A stretch of DNA of 16,921 bases from an uncultured Actinomycetes bacterium (GCA_903820565.1 CAIJHZ010000110.1:1-16921), one strand, 5' to 3'; counted from the stretch's first letter, positions 1 to 6,678 are shown. Notes: a model not told the origin generated them from the sequence alone. A program made the numbers and translations.

Positions 1-186
1 ATTGTATTGGTCAAAAATAAAAGGAAGAAAGATTCCAAGTCGAACTTGCGAGGATGCGTTAAGAGAAATTAACCCTATTAAAGCAATAATTGAGAGTATC
101 AAGCCAACAAGTGCTACTAACTGTCGCTGACGAATTTCACCTTTGCCAATATTGCAGCTTCCAGGAATATATTCGAGATCAGGCAT
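1..186 (-). CDS. Hypothetical small membrane protein, N-terminal part (runs off the left edge)
   Basis: I translated this by hand from the minus strand. It starts with ATG at 186 and stays open for 62 codons to the window edge, so its C-terminus is missing. The N-terminus is short and polar and contains C-N-I-G-x-G-E-I-x-x-R (about residues 11-19). It is followed by one clear hydrophobic segment, about residues 23-42, made almost entirely of L, V, I, A and G. The start ATG overlaps the last 8 bases of the preceding small gene, and GAAG stands just before it, which points to translational coupling. The C-N-I-G..E-I..R pattern reminds me of a family of uncharacterised small membrane proteins, but I cannot name it with confidence. 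No function is proposed. The clean frame, overlap and membrane segment make it probably a real gene. Confidence 0.6.
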   Translation of the reverse strand, partial: MPDLEYIPGSCNIGKGEIRQRQLVALVGLILSIIALIGLISLNASSQVRLGIFLPFIFDQYN

Positions 187-328
187 CTTCAAATTCATCT
201 TCATCGACCCAGGTATCTGCAACAGAGTCTTCTTGATGTTCTATCCAAGAAAGAAATGAGCCGACGGCGCGAAAGGCCAAGATAGCCACTGTCGCTGCTG
301 CGAGGATTCGACGAAATGCTTTGAACAT
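179..328 (-). CDS. Small single-pass membrane protein with acidic tail (49 aa)
   Basis: This short frame begins with ATG at 328 and ends with TGA at 181-179. The product opens with a basic stretch (F-K-A-F-R-R), then a hydrophobic segment at about residues 8-28, then a strongly acidic C-terminal tail of about 20 residues (many D and E). The basic-hydrophobic-acidic layout suggests an inner-membrane protein with the N-terminus inside and an exposed acidic tail. Its stop lies inside the start of the next gene (ATGCCTGA overlap). No good Shine-Dalgarno sequence precedes the ATG. A TAnnnT hexamer (TATTTT, 340-335) ends exactly 6 bases upstream of it, as expected for a leaderless transcript. I do not recognise a family. 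It could also be the tail member of the operon that ends with the trans-sulfuration enzyme 34 bases upstream. Confidence 0.5.
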   Translation of the reverse strand: MFKAFRRILAAATVAILAFRAVGSFLSWIEHQEDSVADTWVDEDEFEDA

Positions 329-362
329 GAGATAAAAATACTCGCTTTTCTCTAATATTTCT

Positions 363-1418
363 TTATAGACAGGTTAACGCTTGCTGAATGTCTTCCCACA
401 AATCATCAACATGCTCGCAACCCACTGAAAGCCTGATCAATTGCTCGGGGACTGAAGGACTTTCAAGTGCCCAGCGACGGCGACGCTCCCACAGGGATTC
501 AATCCCACCAAGACTGGTTGCATGGGTGATAAGCCGTGAAGATTCGCATACCTTTTCGGCATCATCTGCGGTTCCCTCTACTTCAAAGGAGATGACTGCA
601 CCAAAGCCTGGGTAGCGCACCTTTGTAACCTTTGGATGAGCTGATAAGCGAGCAACAAGATTCTTGGCATTATTTTCAGCTGCTCTAAAACGAACTGGGA
701 ATGATCTGATTCCGCGCACTGCAAGCCATGCTTCAAAAGGTCCTGGGATTGACCCGTTGAATCGACGCGCTTCTTCTAATCTTTTAAATAGCGCCTCATC
801 ATTAGTTGAAAGAGAGCCCAATACAACATCGCTGTGACCTGATAAATACTTGGTAACTGAGTGCATCACAATATCTGCACCCATTGTTAAAGGCTTTTGA
901 ACTAGTGGGGTTGCAAAGGTGTTATCTACGGCAACGCCAATACCCAATTTCTTCGCCGCTGTTATTAGTGCAGGAAGATCTGCAACATCTAGACAAGGAT
1001 TTGTTGGAGATTCCAACCATACTAATGCTGCACCTTTCATGGCTGCAATTACTTCTTCAGTGTTAGTAATTTCAACAAAACGAACTTCTAAACGCCCAGA
1101 AGCGTGGAATTGATTAAGTAATCCCATAACTCCGCTATACCCTTGATTAGATGCAACAACTGGTGCACCAATTGGCAGAATAGAAAACACTGCGCTAACT
1201 GCAGCCATACCTGATGAAAAAGAAAGTGTTGCTCCATCTTCTAGCGCGCCAATTGCAGCTTCCAGTGCGCTCCAACTTTCATTTCCATACCGTCCATATC
1301 CAACTGGACCACCTGCGTGATATGTGGAAGAAATAATAAGTGGAGGATTCAATGAAGCATCAGGAGCGGCTTCTGGACGACCGGCAGTGATTGCAGATGT
1401 TTCGGGATGAAGACTCAT
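363..1418 (-). CDS. PLP-dependent trans-sulfuration enzyme (cystathionine gamma-synthase / gamma-lyase family)
   Basis: This is a cytosolic fold-type I PLP enzyme of the Cys/Met metabolism family. Members make or cleave cystathionine or eliminate thiols from sulfur amino acids. The PLP lysine is K190 in the S-V-T-K-Y motif. Other family signatures are the phosphate-binding Y-G-R (residues 41-43), S-S-G-M (68-71), the ring-stacking tyrosine Y94, D165-N-T-F, and the substrate-carboxylate arginine in L-I-R-L-S-V-G (near 329). At 351 residues it is short for a family usually of 380-400. The gap seems to lie between Y-P (269-270) and G-F-G (271-273), where homologues carry an extra segment of about 15-20 residues. 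Sequence alone does not separate gamma-synthase, gamma-lyase and methionine gamma-lyase, so no symbol is given. It lies 9 bases after the FAD oxidoreductase and closes the LacI-led operon. Confidence 0.85.
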   Translation of the reverse strand: MSLHPETSAITAGRPEAAPDASLNPPLIISSTYHAGGPVGYGRYGNESWSALEAAIGALEDGATLSFSSGMAAVSAVFSILPIGAPVVASNQGYSGVMGLLNQFHASGRLEVRFVEITNTEEVIAAMKGAALVWLESPTNPCLDVADLPALITAAKKLGIGVAVDNTFATPLVQKPLTMGADIVMHSVTKYLSGHSDVVLGSLSTNDEALFKRLEEARRFNGSIPGPFEAWLAVRGIRSFPVRFRAAENNAKNLVARLSAHPKVTKVRYPGFGAVISFEVEGTADDAEKVCESSRLITHATSLGGIESLWERRRRWALESPSVPEQLIRLSVGCEHVDDLWEDIQQALTCL

Positions 1419-1427
1419 GGGCTAATT

Positions 1428-2951
1428 CTAATTGTTTTGTGGGGCTATTTGTTTTGCGAGCACGGCCATGGCCGCATTATGCCCAGGAATTCCGCTTACA
1501 CCCCCGCCACGAACAGCACCTGCCCCACAAATGAAGATTCGTGGATCATCAGTTTCAACACCCCATGAAGGTGGGGTTGAATCTTCACGAAATGGCATCG
1601 ATAAATCCTTATGGAAAATATTTCCACGCGGAAGGCCAATTGCCTCTTCAATATCCAGCGGTGTCTTTACCTCAATTGCAGCCATCACATCTTCAAGAGG
1701 CTCTGCCAGATATTCATTGATAGACAAAAGAGCTGAAGCAAGCGCCACATCGCGAGCTGCATCATTATCAGCATCAAATAATGATGCCGGTGTGTGCAAT
1801 CCAAATAGCGTCAATGTTTGATATCCGGCTGCTTGCAAATCTGCGCCTAAAATCGATGGATCAGTCAATGTGTGGCAATACATCTCGATCGGCATTTTCG
1901 CTGGCATGATCCCTGATTGAGCATCTGCAAAAGTTTGTTCAAGCTGAGAAAAACTCTCATTGGCATGGAATGTTCCAGCAAATGCACGTTGTGGATCGAT
2001 TCCAGACTTAAGCGTAGGTAATCGCTTTAACAAGATATTAATTTTCATTTGGGAACCATCAAGTGATCGTGGTTGTGGTTTTCCACGAAGTTTGGCCAAA
2101 ACCTGAGGAGCAGCATTTGATAGCAGGTAATCAGATTGATACACCTCACCAGATTTAGTTGTGACAGTTACACCTGCATCTTGACTGACTACCGAAGTAA
2201 CTGTGCAGTCAGTCAATATTTCAACGCCTGATTCAGTTGCAACCCGCACTAGTTCTTTAACTAGTGCGCCCATTCCACCAATGGGAACTTTCCACTCTCC
2301 CGTACCATTACCCATTAGATGATAGAGGAAACAAATATTGGCCTGAAGGTCATACGCAGATGCAAAAGTTCCAATCAGGGCATCAGTTAAAACAACACCC
2401 TTAACAAGATCATTATTAAATCTTTTATTAATTTCATCGCCGATAGGTTTTTCAACTAAGTAATCCCAGATGGCTGGCAGATTTATCTCACTTCTTAATT
2501 CACTTCGAGTCTTAAGCGGTTCGAGTAGCGTTGGGGCAATCCTTTGTGCAAACTCTGCAACTTCAGCATAAAACTCTTGCCACGCTTGTGCTTCATGGCC
2601 AGTTGGGTCTAGTTCATTAAATGATGATGCAGTTCGCTCATCCCACTGTCTAGAAACGTAAAGACCCTTATCGCCATAAGGCGTGTAGCTAGAAACTTCA
2701 CGAGATACACATGTAAAGGTAAGCCCAAGATCGTTCACAATTTTATCTGGAAGTAACGAAACTAAATATGAATACCTTGATAGATGGGCATCAAAACCCG
2801 GAAAAGCCTGAACGCTCTGGGTGGCTCCGCCAATTTCAGAATTTGCTTCAAGGATTACAACTGATTTTCCTGCTTTAGCCAAATAGCTTGCAGCCACAAG
2901 ACCGTTATGCCCACCCCCAATAATGGTGATGTCGTAATTCTTACCGCTCAT
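1428..2951 (-). CDS. FAD-dependent oxidoreductase, PYROXD2/CrtI-like (phytoene desaturase superfamily)
   Basis: This 507-residue flavoprotein starts with a classic Rossmann nucleotide-binding motif: G12-x-G14-x-x-G17, an acidic residue E35 at the end of strand 2 for the ribose, and G-G at 41-42. The C-terminal FAD-binding element sits at residues 476-494 (G-A-G-A-V-R-G-G-G-V-S-G-I-P-G-H-N-A-A). Together these place it with amine oxidase/phytoene-desaturase-type enzymes, closest in pattern to PYROXD2-like proteins, whose substrates are mostly unknown. It has no signal peptide and is probably cytosolic. Its ATG directly follows the aminotransferase stop codon (TAAATGA, no gap), so translation is probably coupled. 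No carotenoid genes are nearby. Its position between two PLP enzymes of sulfur amino acid metabolism suggests an amino-acid-derived substrate, but that is inference. Confidence 0.8.
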   Translation of the reverse strand: MSGKNYDITIIGGGHNGLVAASYLAKAGKSVVILEANSEIGGATQSVQAFPGFDAHLSRYSYLVSLLPDKIVNDLGLTFTCVSREVSSYTPYGDKGLYVSRQWDERTASSFNELDPTGHEAQAWQEFYAEVAEFAQRIAPTLLEPLKTRSELRSEINLPAIWDYLVEKPIGDEINKRFNNDLVKGVVLTDALIGTFASAYDLQANICFLYHLMGNGTGEWKVPIGGMGALVKELVRVATESGVEILTDCTVTSVVSQDAGVTVTTKSGEVYQSDYLLSNAAPQVLAKLRGKPQPRSLDGSQMKINILLKRLPTLKSGIDPQRAFAGTFHANESFSQLEQTFADAQSGIMPAKMPIEMYCHTLTDPSILGADLQAAGYQTLTLFGLHTPASLFDADNDAARDVALASALLSINEYLAEPLEDVMAAIEVKTPLDIEEAIGLPRGNIFHKDLSMPFREDSTPPSWGVETDDPRIFICGAGAVRGGGVSGIPGHNAAMAVLAKQIAPQNN

Positions 2952-4115
2952 TTATTGTGACCGAGCAATCCGATCAATTGCTTCCGTAATAATTTCAGGG
3001 CTTGTTGCAAAATTTAAGCGAACATACTGGTCACATTGCTTGCCAAATGCATGTCCTGGGTTAAATGCCACCCGATTCTTTTCAATCAATGTAACGGATG
3101 GATCCACCCCTAAATTAAGGGACTCAACATCTAGCCATGCCAAATAGCTGTTTTGTGGAATGTGATAACGAACTGTTGGAAGTTTTTCAGCTAAGAGTGT
3201 TTTAATGAGATGGCGATTGTGATCTAGCTGGGCAATAACATCATCTAACCATTCTCCTGCTTCAGCAAATGCGGTTGCTGTTGCAAATCCACCTAGTAAG
3301 GATGCTCGGTAATGCATGGCAGGAGCCAATTTAGATAATTTAGTATTCATTTCGGCATCTTGAGAAATAAGAATCGCGCATTTTAATCCTGCAATATTCC
3401 AACCTTTAGATGCGGCTGTGACACACACTGCAACAGATTCAGCATCACTGCCCAACGATAGAATTGGTACAAAAGTTTCGCCAGGGTAGGTCAATGGTGC
3501 GTGGATCTCATCGCTGATGATCAGAACGTTGTGTTTTTTTGCCAGAGCAACAAGCTTGAGTAAGTCTTGCTTGGTATAGATAAATCCCAGCGGATTATGA
3601 GGGCTGCACACGAGATGCACTTTTATTCCAGATGCATATGCATTTTCAATTGATTGCCAGTTAAAAATCCAAGGGTTAGCCGATTCATCACCGATACGTT
3701 CAAATGGAACATCAACAAGGTTTAACTGTGCTTCATTAATCCAGGTGTAGAAATTATGATAGACAGGTGAGCTGATAAGAATCGAGTCTCCGGGTTTTGT
3801 GAATACCCGCAATACTTCTACAACCGCTACTCCAACATCAGTTGCTGCCCGAACTTGCTTTTCATCGACCTGCCAGCCCCAACGCTCTGCTGCAAATTTT
3901 TTGAAACCTAGACCAAGTTCGGGAATTGGTCCGAGATAACCCAGATCTGAATGTGCCACCATTTCGGAAAGCAATGCTCGGATTGATTCTGCGACTGGAA
4001 AATCCATTTCAGCAACTGGCAACGGCAATACATCCTGTGGAAACCCGCGCCATTTTTCACTTCGGTGAGTTTGAAGCTCTGCAAGATTATGCGCCGAAAG
4101 CTGGTGTTCGCTCAT
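2952..4115 (-). CDS. MalY/PatB-type aminotransferase (putative C-S beta-lyase)
   Basis: This 387-residue class I/II PLP enzyme belongs to the branch that includes E. coli MalY and Bacillus PatB, which cleave cystathionine or cysteine conjugates to a thiol, pyruvate and ammonia. The N-terminal V-A-E-M-D-F (34-39) is typical of this branch. The stacking tyrosine is Y119 (S-P-V-Y-H), N174 lies in S-P-H-N-P-L-G, D202 pairs with the PLP nitrogen in S-D-E-I-H, and the Schiff-base lysine is K237 in A-S-K-G-W-N. The arginine of Y-V-R-L-N-F near the C-terminus should bind the substrate carboxylate. It starts 15 bases after the LacI gene, with AGG shortly before the ATG, and its stop abuts the FAD gene. 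MalY is also known as a regulator in E. coli. A C-S lyase is the likelier activity, but plain transamination is not excluded. Confidence 0.82.
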   Translation of the reverse strand: MSEHQLSAHNLAELQTHRSEKWRGFPQDVLPLPVAEMDFPVAESIRALLSEMVAHSDLGYLGPIPELGLGFKKFAAERWGWQVDEKQVRAATDVGVAVVEVLRVFTKPGDSILISSPVYHNFYTWINEAQLNLVDVPFERIGDESANPWIFNWQSIENAYASGIKVHLVCSPHNPLGFIYTKQDLLKLVALAKKHNVLIISDEIHAPLTYPGETFVPILSLGSDAESVAVCVTAASKGWNIAGLKCAILISQDAEMNTKLSKLAPAMHYRASLLGGFATATAFAEAGEWLDDVIAQLDHNRHLIKTLLAEKLPTVRYHIPQNSYLAWLDVESLNLGVDPSVTLIEKNRVAFNPGHAFGKQCDQYVRLNFATSPEIITEAIDRIARSQ

Positions 4116-4130
4116 ACCTGCAAGGCTACC

Positions 4131-5150
4131 TCAGAGTGCCTGCTCTTCGGGAGTCAATCGGCGAGTTGAATTACGCACCACAAGTGTTGTTGGAAGCACC
4201 AAAGAAGGCGGCTCAATTGCAGGCTTACGCAGACGTTCCATAATTGACCACGCTGCCATTTCGCCCATCAACGTAACTGGCTGTTCGATAGTTGTAAGTT
4301 CAGAAAATTCAGCCATTTCATGTCCATCAAAACCGATAATCGAAATGTCATCTGGAGCTTTTAATCCATGGCGGCGCAGTGCTTGCATTGCACCTATTGC
4401 CATTTCATCAGATTCGCAAAATATTGCTGTTGGCCTATTGGGACGTGCTAACAGATCATCCATCGCACGTGATGCTGTGTGCATCGTAAAGTCACCATGG
4501 ACTTCGCGCGAAGGTAGCCATTCCAAGCCACTTTCGGCTAATGCCTGCATAAAGCCTTTGCGACGATCTTGTGGAACGCTGAAATTAAATGGGTCATCCG
4601 GTCGTCCAGACATTAAACCAATCTTCTTGTGACCCTGATTAACGAGGTGCTGAGTAGCTGTTTTCGCCGCCGCAACATCATCAATCTTGATTGAGGCGCA
4701 CTTTGCATGGTCCATCCCAACTAAAGCAATTGGGACTCCAAGGCTAAGTATCGAGTCAAACTCTTCTTCGGTTGGTGGCAAAGAGATGACAATGAGTGCA
4801 TCAACTCGGCCCTTTAAAAGGTGGTGTTGGAAAAGTCTTTCACGACCCTTCATTTGTGAAAAGTTATAAAGCAATAAATCTAAGCCAGCTTCACGAAGTG
4901 CTTGTTCTGCACCACTGATTACCTGCGAGAAATACCATCGAGAAATATAGGGAGCCACGACACCGACGGCATTGGTCCGTCCCCCAACAACATTCTGGCG
5001 ATCGGAAACTAATGGGTAATTGAGTTTTTCGGCGGCGGCGATAATTTTTTCGCGGGTTTGTTGATTCACATGGTGCAAGCCGCGTAGGGCTCGTGAGACT
5101 GTTGCAGTCGAGACTCCTGCTTCTTCTGCAACTTCCTTAATTCCTGCCAT
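4131..5150 (-). CDS. LacI/GalR-family transcriptional regulator
   Basis: This 339-residue regulator has the standard LacI layout. The N-terminal helix-turn-helix at residues 4-25 reads K-E-V-A-x-x-A-G-V-S-x-A-T-V-S-R-A-L, followed by V-N-Q-Q-T-R-E-K-I and the hinge helix (about 45-58). A periplasmic-binding-protein-like effector domain runs from about 62 to 330, including the family's I-I-G-F-D-G-H-E and T-T-I-E-Q-P motifs. The start is secure: an exceptionally strong Shine-Dalgarno sequence lies just upstream. It leads the minus-strand operon with the MalY-like, FAD and trans-sulfuration genes, and probably controls that operon and itself through the repeats in the divergent region. LacI-family effectors are usually sugars or nucleosides. 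A LacI regulator over sulfur amino acid enzymes is unusual, and the effector cannot be read from the sequence. Confidence 0.93.
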   Translation of the reverse strand: MAGIKEVAEEAGVSTATVSRALRGLHHVNQQTREKIIAAAEKLNYPLVSDRQNVVGGRTNAVGVVAPYISRWYFSQVISGAEQALREAGLDLLLYNFSQMKGRERLFQHHLLKGRVDALIVISLPPTEEEFDSILSLGVPIALVGMDHAKCASIKIDDVAAAKTATQHLVNQGHKKIGLMSGRPDDPFNFSVPQDRRKGFMQALAESGLEWLPSREVHGDFTMHTASRAMDDLLARPNRPTAIFCESDEMAIGAMQALRRHGLKAPDDISIIGFDGHEMAEFSELTTIEQPVTLMGEMAAWSIMERLRKPAIEPPSLVLPTTLVVRNSTRRLTPEEQAL

Positions 5151-5152
5151 GT

Positions 5153-5163
5153 GATCACCTCCT
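5153..5163 (-). promoter_or_regulatory. Very strong ribosome binding site for the LacI-family gene
   Basis: Read on the minus strand, this is AGGAGGTGATC. It matches the complement of the conserved 16S rRNA 3' end over 11 bases and ends two bases before the ATG at 5150. The GGAGG core lies about 7 bases from the start. It fixes the start codon and suggests efficient translation, which is notable for a repressor. Confidence 0.85.
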
Positions 5164-5170
5164 ACACTGA

Positions 5171-5227
5171 TAAATACTGCAAAAACTTCTGCAACAACTG
5201 CAAAAGTATGGCAAGGAAACTGTAAAA
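5171..5227. promoter_or_regulatory. Putative operator/promoter region between lacI-type gene and DUF4389 gene
   Basis: Three direct copies of ACTGyAAAA begin at 5176, 5197 and 5219, spaced 21 and 22 bases apart (about two helical turns). An imperfect dyad ACTT-n-TGCA-n5-TGCA-n-AAGT covers 5185-5207. On the minus strand, TATTTA (5176-5171) is a possible -10 element giving a short leader before the strong ribosome binding site, so the repeats would overlap the -35/-10 zone of the LacI gene. They lie 38-90 bases upstream of the divergent start at 5266. The reading as binding sites of the adjacent LacI-family protein is inference from position and repetition. Confidence 0.45.
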
Positions 5228-5265
5228 AGCAATTTCACGCCTGATTTAGGAGTACATTTGTAAGC

Positions 5266-5868
5266 ATGAGCAATCAAATTGAAACCCAGATCGATGTCAC
5301 GATGACCGAACGTAACCGTGTGAGCGCACTATTTCGGATAATCCTTGTGGCTCCGATCTACATATTTGTTGCCTCTTTCAGTCCATCAAGTGCCAGTCTT
5401 AGTAGTTCAGATATGGGCTCTATATTTGCGGGCTTCTTCGTGCTGCCAGTCGCATTGGCACTAGTGTTCCGCCAAATCTACCCAAGCTACTTATTGGCAT
5501 TTAATGAAGCCCTGCTGTCCTTGCAAACCCGCGTGGATGCCTACATCCTCTTACTGACCGATGAATACCCATCGATTGAAGAGAATGATGTCGTCAGCGT
5601 AACTTTTCCAGAAGTAGATGCAAAAGCACTCAACCGTTGGTTGCCACTCATTAAGTGGTTCTTAGCATTTCCTTTGTACATCGTTGGAATTTTTTACATT
5701 ATTTACGGAACTTTCTTAACGATTTTTGCTTGGTTCAGCATTTTGTTCACTGGCAATTTCCCAGAGTTCTGCGCTGAAGGTATTGTGGGAGTTATTGCTT
5801 ACTGGAACCGCGTTACAGGTTATGCACTACTTCTTGTAACAGATGAGTACCCTACTTTTTCTCTGTAA
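5266..5868 (+). CDS. DUF4389 domain membrane protein (two-repeat)
   Basis: This 200-residue integral membrane protein has the DUF4389 pattern twice. Each half has N-R-x-x-x-L-F/I-(hydrophobic)-P-x-Y-I near its start and ends with a L-L-L-x-T-D-E-Y-P signature (about residues 95-102 and 188-196). Hydrophobic segments lie at about 22-38, 52-68 and 126-160 (probably two passes). The function of the family is unknown. The ATG at 5266 is the only nearby in-frame start. AGGAG lies 13 bases upstream, rather far for a Shine-Dalgarno site, while TACATT (5253-5258) ends 7 bases upstream and could be the -10 of a leaderless transcript. It is transcribed divergently from the LacI gene and might share its control region. 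It converges on msrA with 18 bases between the stops. Confidence 0.85.
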   Translation: MSNQIETQIDVTMTERNRVSALFRIILVAPIYIFVASFSPSSASLSSSDMGSIFAGFFVLPVALALVFRQIYPSYLLAFNEALLSLQTRVDAYILLLTDEYPSIEENDVVSVTFPEVDAKALNRWLPLIKWFLAFPLYIVGIFYIIYGTFLTIFAWFSILFTGNFPEFCAEGIVGVIAYWNRVTGYALLLVTDEYPTFSL

Positions 5869-5886
5869 CGTGGTTTGTCCCTTTTA

Positions 5887-6399
5887 TTAAACCGGGTAAG
5901 CAACACCTGTACTTGAATGACAGTCATACCCGTTTGGGTTTTTCTGTAAATACTTTTGGTGGTACTCCTCGGCTTCATAATATTCAACGCCATCAGCGCT
6001 AAGAATTTCTGTGCAGATCTCATCTAAACCAGCTGGAGTCAAAACTGCTTGGTATGCAGCTTGCGATGCGAGCGCTGTTTCTAGCTGTTGATCATCTGTT
6101 GTGAAAATAGCGCTTCGATACTGAGTTCCAATATCTCCACCTTGTTGATTCAATGAAGTTGGATCATGCATCGTCCAAAACTCTTCGAGCAACCGTTGAT
6201 ATGAAACGACTGTCGAATCAAAAACCACTTTCACCATTTCCGCATGACCTGTTACTCCGGTGCAGACCTGCTCGTACGATGGATTCGGGCGAATTCCACC
6301 CATGTATCCAACACTTGTTTCAATGACTCCATCCATCTGCCAGAAGCGACGTTCTGCTCCCCAAAAACATCCTGTTGCAAAGTAAGCCGTTGATCTCAT
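5887..6399 (-). CDS. msrA: Peptide methionine sulfoxide reductase MsrA
   Basis: MsrA reduces the S-epimer of methionine sulfoxide in proteins and free amino acid, using a catalytic cysteine and then thioredoxin. The catalytic C11 lies in the signature T-G-C-F-W-G, followed by G-Y-M-G-G and the conserved region G-H-A-E (about 72-75) through F-W-x-x-H-D-P-T. D-I-G-T-Q-Y-R-S is also present. One candidate resolving cysteine, C160, lies in N-G-Y-D-C-H. The second C-terminal cysteine found in many homologues (T-G-V-x-C-P) is a tyrosine here. I chose ATG 6399, giving 170 residues, because it starts just before the catalytic strand as in homologues. The frame stays open to 6537 only because it reads the antisense of tRNA-Arg. 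An in-frame ATG at 6426 is an alternative. The ribosome binding site is weak either way. Confidence 0.92.
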   Translation of the reverse strand: MRSTAYFATGCFWGAERRFWQMDGVIETSVGYMGGIRPNPSYEQVCTGVTGHAEMVKVVFDSTVVSYQRLLEEFWTMHDPTSLNQQGGDIGTQYRSAIFTTDDQQLETALASQAAYQAVLTPAGLDEICTEILSADGVEYYEAEEYHQKYLQKNPNGYDCHSSTGVAYPV

Positions 6400-6448
6400 G
6401 CGTGAATTCTTGCAGTATGCAGACATATTCGCACCCGCTGATAACCTT

Positions 6449-6468
6449 GGGCTCAAACCCATGAGCCC
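6449..6468. repeat. Perfect 7-bp inverted repeat overlapping the tRNA 5' end
   Basis: GGGCTCA (6449-6455) and TGAGCCC (6462-6468) are perfect reverse complements around a six-base loop. The right arm includes the first four bases of tRNA-Arg (6465-6468). In a precursor transcript the 5' leader could pair with the acceptor strand. On the other strand the hairpin lies upstream of msrA. The structure is seen in the sequence; any role is unproven. Confidence 0.5.
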
Positions 6469-6536
6469 CCGTAGCTCAGGGGATAGAGCACTGCCCTCCG
6501 GAGGCAGGTGCACAGGTTCGATTCCTGTCGGGGGCA
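6465..6536 (+). tRNA. tRNA-Arg (anticodon CCG)
   Basis: A complete cloverleaf can be drawn. The acceptor stem GCCCCCG (6465-6471) pairs with CGGGGGC (6529-6535), with discriminator A at 6536. The D arm is GCTC...GAGC. The anticodon stem CTGCC/GGCAG (6491-6495 and 6503-6507) encloses the loop CTCCGGA, giving anticodon CCG at 6498-6500, which reads the arginine codon CGG. The T arm ACAGG-TTCGATT-CCTGT is standard. The 3' CCA is not encoded and must be added. A loose -10-like GATAAC (6440-6445) lies upstream but overlaps the hairpin region, so the promoter is uncertain. Confidence 0.97.
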
Positions 6537-6633
6537 CACTTGAGGTAAATCACTCTCATCTGCGAAAACACTTTGCGTACATCCTTGTATTGCAACGCTT
6601 CAGGATGGACAATTAAGACCTTGCACGCACAAC

Positions 6634-6649
6634 TGTGTGTATTAACACC
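6634..6649. promoter_or_regulatory. CRP-like palindrome upstream of whiB1
   Basis: TGTGT-N6-ACACC has the spacing of a CRP/FNR-family site (TGTGA-N6-TCACA), with GTGT/ACAC as the symmetric core. It lies 43-58 bases before the whiB1 start. In M. tuberculosis whiB1 is known to be controlled by the CRP protein, so the position is suggestive. The match to the consensus is partial. Confidence 0.3.
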
Positions 6650-6678
6650 ACATAACTTTTAACAAGTTGTACTTCCCT

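Noticed and set aside
1432..1821. Plus-strand open frame of 129 codons inside the FAD oxidoreductase gene
   Set aside because: It is fully antisense to a gene with clear FAD motifs and has biased low-complexity composition.
3926..4243. Plus-strand open frame of 105 codons across the LacI/aminotransferase junction
   Set aside because: It is antisense to two well-supported genes, has no ribosome binding site and shows no recognisable protein pattern.
5872..5893. GGTTT...AAACC stem between the DUF4389 gene and msrA as a bidirectional terminator
   Set aside because: There are only five A/T-rich pairs around a 12-base loop, and no proper T-run follows on either strand.
6400..6537. The N-terminal extension of the msrA frame (46 extra residues beginning M-P-P-T-G-I-E-P)
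   Set aside because: It is the antisense translation of tRNA-Arg, a well-known annotation artefact. MsrA proteins start just before the catalytic G-C-F-W-G.
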